A stretch of 64,000 nucleotides of DNA, from the NCBI GenBank assembly GCA_014156375.1, contig RQJH01000005.1:479838-543837 (forward strand). The letters run 5' to 3'. The DNA is from Enterobacteriaceae bacterium 89 (GTDB taxonomy: Bacteria; Pseudomonadota; Gammaproteobacteria; Enterobacterales; Enterobacteriaceae). Below are positions 59,334-64,000 of this stretch, piece after piece. Numbering within the stretch: the stretch's first letter is position 1; every line of letters begins with the position of its first letter. The notes under the pieces were generated by a model that searched no databases, was not told the origin of the DNA, and was given only the letters and a program-made list of their open reading frames with translations. The position numbers were made by a program, and so were the translations under genes.

Positions 59334-61139
59334 ATGACGACACAGGCCCCACCTTCCGCTTTGCTGCCGCTGAACCCGGAGCAACTGGCACGCCTGCAGG
59401 CGGCCACCACAGACCTTTCACCCACCCAGCTGGCCTGGGTTTCCGGCTATTTCTGGGGGATGCTGAACCAGCAGCCAGGAACAGTATCAGCCGCCGCTCC
59501 GGTGGCAGCGCCAGCTCCGGCAATCACCCTGATTTCCGCCTCGCAGACCGGTAATGCACGCCGTGTGGCAGAGCAGCTGCGCGACGATCTGCTGGCGGCA
59601 AAACTCAATGTCACGCTGGTGAATGCGGGCGACTATAAATTCAAACAAATTGCCCAGGAAAAGCTGCTGGTAGTGGTGACCTCAACTCAGGGCGAAGGTG
59701 AACCGCCGGAAGAGGCCGTGGCGCTGCATAAGTTCCTGTTCTCTAAAAAAGCGCCAAAGCTTGATGGCACTGCCTTCGCGGTGTTTGGCCTCGGCGATAC
59801 TTCTTACGAATTCTTCTGCCAGTCCGGTAAAGACTTCGACAATAAGCTGGCTGAACTTGGTGCGGAGCGCCTGCTGGATCGCGTGGATACCGACGTGGAA
59901 TACCAGGCCGCCGCGGCACAGTGGCGCGAGCGTATTGTGGAAGTGCTGAAAGCCCGCGCGCCGCAGGAAACGCCTGCCCAGGCAGCACTCACCGCGACAG
60001 GTGTGGTTAATGAAGTACATTCAAGCCCGTATACCAAAGAAGCGCCGCTGACGGCCACGCTCTCCGTGAACCAGAAAATCACCGGCCGCGATTCAGAAAA
60101 AGATGTGCGTCATATCGAAATCGATCTGGCGGATTCAGGCCTGCGCTACCAGCCGGGCGATGCGCTGGGGATCTGGTATCAGAACGATCCTGCTCTGGTG
60201 AAGGAGCTGGTGGAGTTGCTGTGGCTGAAAGGCAATGAACCGGTCACTGTTAATGAAAAAAGCCTGCCTGTAAGCGAAGCGTTGCAATGGCACTTCGAAC
60301 TGACGGTCAACACTGCCAATATCGTGGAAAACTACGCGCAGCTTACCCGTAGTGAATCTCTGCTGCCGCTGGTGGGGGACAAGGCGAAGCTGCAGCACTA
60401 TGCGGCCACCACGCCGATTGTCGATATGATGCGTTTCTCCCCGGCTCAGCTCGAAGCTCAGCAGCTTGTTGATCTGCTGCGTCCGCTGACTCCACGTCTT
60501 TACTCGATCGCGTCGGCGCAGGCGGAAGTGGAAGCTGAAGTTCACGTGACCGTGGGCGTGGTGCGCTATGACATTGAAGGTCGCGCCCGCTCGGGCGGTG
60601 CTTCCAGCTTCCTTGCGGATCGCGTGGAAGAAGACGGTGAGGTGCGCGTCTTTATCGAGCATAACGATAACTTCCGCCTGCCTGCTAATCCACAGACCCC
60701 TGTCATCATGATTGGGCCTGGTACCGGCATCGCGCCGTTCCGTGCATTTATGCAGCAGCGTGCAGCCGATGGCGCAGAAGGCAAAAACTGGTTGTTCTTC
60801 GGCAATCCGCATTTTACCGATGATTTCCTTTATCAGGTTGAATGGCAGCGCTACGTCAAAGAGGGCGTGCTGAGCAAAATCGATTTGGCATGGTCGCGGG
60901 ATCAAAAAGAAAAAGTCTATGTACAGGACAAACTGCGCCAGCAGGGCGCGGAACTGTGGCGCTGGATCAATGACGGTGCCCACATTTATGTCTGCGGCGA
61001 CGCCAATCGCATGGCGAAAGACGTCGAGCAGGCCTTACTGGAAGTGATTGCTGAATTCGGCGCGATGGATGCCGAAGCGGCGGACGATTATTTAAGTGAG
61101 CTGCGCGTTGAGCGCCGTTATCAGCGAGATGTCTACTAA
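59334..61139 (+). CDS. cysJ: assimilatory sulfite reductase (NADPH) flavoprotein subunit CysJ
   Basis: CysJ carries electrons from NADPH through FAD and FMN to CysI. The 601 residues (599 in E. coli) show a flavodoxin domain (S-A-S-Q-T-G-N-A at about 67-74), an FAD domain (R-L-Y-S-I-A-S near residue 386) and an NADP domain ([12 protein letters not shown]). It ends in the family's V-Y. Its stop codon overlaps the cysI start by one base (TAATG). First gene of cysJIH. Confidence 0.97.
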   Translation: MTTQAPPSALLPLNPEQLARLQAATTDLSPTQLAWVSGYFWGMLNQQPGTVSAAAPVAAPAPAITLISASQTGNARRVAEQLRDDLLAAKLNVTLVNAGDYKFKQIAQEKLLVVVTSTQGEGEPPEEAVALHKFLFSKKAPKLDGTAFAVFGLGDTSYEFFCQSGKDFDNKLAELGAERLLDRVDTDVEYQAAAAQWRERIVEVLKARAPQETPAQAALTATGVVNEVHSSPYTKEAPLTATLSVNQKITGRDSEKDVRHIEIDLADSGLRYQPGDALGIWYQNDPALVKELVELLWLKGNEPVTVNEKSLPVSEALQWHFELTVNTANIVENYAQLTRSESLLPLVGDKAKLQHYAATTPIVDMMRFSPAQLEAQQLVDLLRPLTPRLYSIASAQAEVEAEVHVTVGVVRYDIEGRARSGGASSFLADRVEEDGEVRVFIEHNDNFRLPANPQTPVIMIGPGTGIAPFRAFMQQRAADGAEGKNWLFFGNPHFTDDFLYQVEWQRYVKEGVLSKIDLAWSRDQKEKVYVQDKLRQQGAELWRWINDGAHIYVCGDANRMAKDVEQALLEVIAEFGAMDAEAADDYLSELRVERRYQRDVY

Positions 61140-62851
61140 TGAGCGAAAAACATCCAGGCCCTTTAGTGGTCGAAGGCAAGCTGTCGGACGCCGAACGTCT
61201 GAAAAAAGAGAGCAACTATCTGCGTGGGACCATCGCAGAAGATCTGCATGACGGCCTCACCGGCGGCTTTAACGGGGATAACTTCCTGCTGATCCGCTTT
61301 CACGGCATGTATCAGCAGGACGATCGTGATATTCGAGCCGAACGTGCAGAACAAAAGCTGGAGCCGCGCCACGCGATGATGCTGCGCTGCCGTCTGCCGG
61401 GTGGGATCATTACTACCAAACAGTGGCAGGCGATCGACAGGTTTGCGGAAAACAACACCATTTACGGCAGCATTCGCCTGACCAACCGCCAGACTTTCCA
61501 GTTCCACGGCATTCTGAAAAAGAACGTCAAACCGGCGCACCAGATGCTGCACGAAGTCGGGCTCGACGCGCTGGCAACCGCCAATGACGTGAACCGTAAC
61601 GTACTCTGCACTTCGAACCCGGTGGAATCAGAGCTGCACGCGGAAGCCTACGAATGGGCGAAAAAGCTTTCTGAACATCTGCTGCCACGCACCTGTGCCT
61701 ACGCAGAGATTTGGCATGATAAGGAAAAGGTTGCGACCACCGACGAAGAGCCGATTCTGGGCGAAACCTATCTGCCGCGTAAATTCAAAACTACCGTGGT
61801 GATCCCGCCGCAGAACGATGTCGATCTGCATGCTAACGACATGAACTTTGTGGCAGTGGCGGAAAACGGCAAACTGGTGGGCTTTAACCTGCTGGTGGGC
61901 GGTGGTCTGTCGATCGAGCACGGGAACAAGAAAACCTATGCTCAAACCGCGAGCGAATTTGGCTTCCTGCCGCTGGAACACACGCTGGCCGTTGCTGAAG
62001 CTGTGGTCACTACCCAGCGCGACTGGGGCAACCGTACCGACCGTAAAAACGCCAAAACCAAATACACGCTCGAACGTGTGGGCGTGGAGACGTTTAAGGC
62101 TGAAGTTGAACGCCGTGCCGGAATGACGTTTGCGCCAGTTCGTCCGTACGAATTCACCGGACGCGGCGATCGTATTGGCTGGGTGAAAGGCATCGACAGC
62201 AAATGGCACCTGACGCTGTTTATCGAGAATGGCCGCATTCTGGACTATCCTGGCCGTCCGCTGAAAACCGGACTGCTGGAAATTGCGAAGATCCACAAAG
62301 GTGATTTCCGCCTGACCGCCAACCAGAACCTGATTGTTGCAGGCGTGCCGGAAAGTGAGAAAGCGAAAATTGAAAAGCTCGCTCAGGACCACGGACTGAT
62401 GAACGCCGTGAAACCACAGCGTGAAAACTCAATGGCCTGCGTGGCGTTTCCGACCTGTCCGCTGGCGATGGCGGAAGCCGAGCGTTTCCTGCCGTCGTTT
62501 GTCGACAAGGTGGAAGCGGTCATGGCACGTCACGGCGTAGCGGATGAACATATCGTTCTGCGCGTGACCGGCTGCCCGAACGGCTGCGGCCGCGCGCTGC
62601 TGGCTGAACTTGGTCTGGTAGGGAAAGCGCCAGGGCGTTACAACCTGCACATCGGCGGCAACCGCATGGGCACGCGCATTCCACGTATGTATCGTGAAAA
62701 TATTAATGAGTCAGAGATTCTGGACTCCGTGGATCAACTGGTAGGACGCTGGGCGAAAGAGCGTGAAGCTAATGAAGGCTTTGGCGATTTCACCGTGCGT
62801 GTCGGAATTGTCCGTCCGGTGCTCGATCCGGCCCGGGATTTCTGGGAATAA
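61139..62851 (+). CDS. cysI: assimilatory sulfite reductase hemoprotein subunit CysI
   Basis: CysI reduces sulfite to sulfide at a coupled siroheme-[4Fe-4S] centre. The 570 residues match E. coli. The cluster cysteines are in [10 protein letters not shown] and V-T-G-C-P-N-G-C-G, and siroheme-binding arginines in R-L-T-N-R-Q-T-F-Q. It starts on the overlapping TAATG from cysJ. A repeat element separates it from cysH. Confidence 0.97.
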   Translation: MSEKHPGPLVVEGKLSDAERLKKESNYLRGTIAEDLHDGLTGGFNGDNFLLIRFHGMYQQDDRDIRAERAEQKLEPRHAMMLRCRLPGGIITTKQWQAIDRFAENNTIYGSIRLTNRQTFQFHGILKKNVKPAHQMLHEVGLDALATANDVNRNVLCTSNPVESELHAEAYEWAKKLSEHLLPRTCAYAEIWHDKEKVATTDEEPILGETYLPRKFKTTVVIPPQNDVDLHANDMNFVAVAENGKLVGFNLLVGGGLSIEHGNKKTYAQTASEFGFLPLEHTLAVAEAVVTTQRDWGNRTDRKNAKTKYTLERVGVETFKAEVERRAGMTFAPVRPYEFTGRGDRIGWVKGIDSKWHLTLFIENGRILDYPGRPLKTGLLEIAKIHKGDFRLTANQNLIVAGVPESEKAKIEKLAQDHGLMNAVKPQRENSMACVAFPTCPLAMAEAERFLPSFVDKVEAVMARHGVADEHIVLRVTGCPNGCGRALLAELGLVGKAPGRYNLHIGGNRMGTRIPRMYRENINESEILDSVDQLVGRWAKEREANEGFGDFTVRVGIVRPVLDPARDFWE

Positions 62852-62857
62852 CGTCTT

Positions 62858-62946
62858 ACCCTCACCCCGACCTTCTCCCTGAAAGAGGGGAAAACAGCGC
62901 AGATCTGTTCCCTCGCCCCTCTGGGGAGAGGGTTAGGGAGAGGGGG
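62858..62946. repeat. CCCTC-rich intergenic palindromic repeat, copy 3
   Basis: Between cysI and cysH: TACCCTCACCCCGACCTTCT, a short GAAAGAGGGG arm, a 20-bp linker, then the palindrome CCCTCGCCCC-TCTG-GGGAGAGGG and GTTAGGGAGAGGGGG. These share core motifs with the copies at 22499 and 38292. It lies inside the cysJIH transcript and may affect mRNA stability between cysI and cysH. Confidence 0.85.
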
Positions 62947-62963
62947 AACATTATGAGGTATGT

Positions 62964-63698
62964 ATGTCATCACTCGATCTGAACGCATTAAACGCACTGC
63001 CGAAAGTCGATCGCATTCTCGCGCTGGCTGAAACCAATGCCTTACTGGAAAAACAGAGCGCGGAACAGCGCGTGGCCTGGGCTCTGGACAACCTGCCGGG
63101 AAACTACGTGCTTTCCTCAAGCTTTGGCATTCAGGCAGCGGTCAGCCTGCATCTGGTGAATCAGGTGAGTCCCGGTATTCCGGTTATTCTCACCGATACC
63201 GGTTATCTGTTCCCGGAAACCTACCAGTTTATTGATGAACTCACCGATCAACTGAATCTGAACCTGAAAATTTATCGTGCCGAACAAAGCCCGGCCTGGC
63301 AGGAAGCTCGTCATGGCAAGCTGTGGGAGCAGGGCGTTGAAGGCATTGAGAAATACAACGAGATCAACAAAGTTGAGCCGATGAACCGCGCGCTGCAAGA
63401 GCTGAACGCGCAAACCTGGTTTGCCGGATTACGCCGTGAGCAATCCGGAAGTCGGGCCACTTTGCCAGTTCTGGCGGTGCAGCGCGAGGTGTTCAAGGTT
63501 CTGCCAATTATCGACTGGGATAATCGTACGGTTTACCAGTATCTGCAAAAGCACGGGCTGAAGTATCACCCGCTGTGGGATCAGGGTTATCTTTCCGTGG
63601 GTGATACGCACACCACGAGAAAATGGGAACCAGGTATGGCGGAAGAAGAAACGCGTTTCTTTGGCCTGAAGCGTGAATGCGGGTTGCATGAGGGCTAA
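62964..63698 (+). CDS. cysH: phosphoadenosine phosphosulfate reductase (CysH)
   Basis: CysH reduces PAPS to sulfite with thioredoxin. The 244 residues match E. coli. The PAPS-binding region S-S-S-F-G-I-Q-A is near residue 51 and the single catalytic cysteine is Cys239 in the C-terminal E-C-G-L-H-E-G. The class lacks the second cysteine pair of Fe-S-type APS reductases, as here. Third gene of cysJIH. Downstream DNA is accessory (hok/sok remnant and an IS element). Confidence 0.97.
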   Translation: MSSLDLNALNALPKVDRILALAETNALLEKQSAEQRVAWALDNLPGNYVLSSSFGIQAAVSLHLVNQVSPGIPVILTDTGYLFPETYQFIDELTDQLNLNLKIYRAEQSPAWQEARHGKLWEQGVEGIEKYNEINKVEPMNRALQELNAQTWFAGLRREQSGSRATLPVLAVQREVFKVLPIIDWDNRTVYQYLQKHGLKYHPLWDQGYLSVGDTHTTRKWEPGMAEEETRFFGLKRECGLHEG

Positions 63699-63794
63699 GT
63701 ACTGACATCTCATCTGAAGGGATGAAATGCTTTCCGGATACGGACATACGTCGGCTAAAGGCTGTCGGTTGAAGAAATATCGGGCGTAGAATTG

Positions 63795-63878
63795 CGGCGG
63801 GTGCTTGAGGCTGTCTGGCTTCGGGCATTGGCCCGGGTTCAGAAAGTTGAAAGCCCCAGGAGATATTTCTATCAACCT
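63795..63878 (+). pseudogene. hok/sok-type locus remnant cut by an IS element
   Basis: The stretch GCGGGTGCTTGAGGCTGTCT, followed about 45 bp later by AAAGCCCCAGGAG, matches the conserved mok/hok leader and Sok-antisense region of chromosomal hok/sok loci. K-12 has such a remnant, sokX, beside cysH. The toxin open frame that should follow is missing: the IS150-like end begins at 63879. Identified from memory of the family, not by search. Confidence 0.6.
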
Positions 63879-64000
63879 GCACTGCACCCATTTTGTTGGA
63901 CTCTCTTATTGGAGAGTCCCATGACCAAGCGTAAATACACTTTTGAACAGCGTCTTGAAGTGGTTATGCACTATTTCGCTACCGATGATGGTTATCGGAA
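63879..64000 (+). mobile_element. left end of an IS3-family (IS150 group) insertion sequence, truncated by the window
   Basis: The sequence TGCACTGCACCCATTTTGTT at 63879 resembles the terminal repeat of IS150-group elements and is followed directly by the orfA start. The right end is beyond the window, so target duplication and integrity cannot be judged. Confidence 0.8.
63921..64000 (+). CDS. IS150-type transposase OrfA, N-terminal part only
   Basis: From the ATG at 63921 (TTGGAGAG upstream) the 26 visible codons read M-T-K-R-K-Y-T-F-E-Q-R-L-E-V-V then M-H-Y-F-A-T-D-D-G-Y-R. This is the start of the helix-turn-helix OrfA of IS150-group elements. It is cut by the end of the window. Confidence 0.85.
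   Translation, partial: MTKRKYTFEQRLEVVMHYFATDDGYR

Noticed and set aside
63699..63794. Stretch after cysH considered as cas-gene or CRISPR leader
   Set aside because: No repeats and no open frame; only the hok/sok-like core further right is recognisable.

Overview
This is a 64 kb piece of a chromosome from a member of the Enterobacteriaceae. Gene content, gene order, protein lengths and near-identical sequences match the Escherichia coli recC-to-cysH interval (oriented recC to cysH). It is not E. coli itself. mazEF is missing between relA and mazG, ygcG is absent, and two blocks unlike K-12 sit between eno and queE: an orphan short-chain dehydrogenase and a PTS/nanE/RpiR locus. Intergenic CCCTC-rich palindromes of the kind I associate with Enterobacter, Klebsiella and Citrobacter relatives are scattered through it. 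I cannot fix the genus without a search.

Layout. 1-12.1 kb: ppdC, then recC, ptrA, recB, recD (RecBCD exonuclease with the periplasmic protease pitrilysin inside the gene cluster). 12.1-23.5 kb: argA with ARG boxes, amiC, three tandem initiator tRNA genes (metZWV), mltA, tcdA, csdE-csdA, ygdI, the sRNA gcvB divergent from gcvA, ygdD, rlmM, xni. 23.5-42.5 kb: sdaC-sdaB, ppnN, queF, syd, the sRNA csrB, yqcC-truC-yqcA, barA, rlmD, relA, mazG, pyrG, eno. 42.5-47.2 kb: accessory block (SDR; RpiR regulator; PTS EIICB plus ManNAc-6-P epimerase). 47.3-58.6 kb: queE and the ygc redox/sugar system. 58.7-64 kb: queD, cysJIH, a hok/sok remnant and the left end of an IS150-group IS3 element that runs off the window.

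How the genes work together. BarA, the CsrB sRNA and a palindrome matching the UvrY/SirA site lie within 5 kb, so much of the BarA-UvrY-Csr circuit is visible here. GcvA and GcvB form the divergent glycine-responsive pair. csdA-csdE and the convergent tcdA together serve tRNA ct6A formation. queF, queE and queD are three separate queuosine-pathway genes spread over about 31 kb. cysJIH is the sulfite-reduction operon.

The most interesting region is 48.0-58.6 kb. A divergent pair of units (yqcE-ygcE leftward; ygcW-ygcU-ygcS-ygcR-ygcQ rightward) plus a third unit (ygcN-ygcO-ygcP) encodes two MFS transporters, an FGGY kinase, an SDR, a VAO-type FAD dehydrogenase, and an ETF with a FixCX-like quinone oxidoreductase. 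The third unit ends in a GlpP-family antiterminator-like protein. Between yqcE and ygcW the DNA is almost mirror-symmetric in function. Each side has a perfect or near-perfect CRP site at class II distance from an extended -10 element. Each then has a leader starting with the same conserved roughly 28-nt element, ending in an intrinsic terminator just before the first gene. The leaders can also be read as related short peptides beginning MRKV. I propose that YgcP controls these twin leader terminators; this is inference and was not tested.
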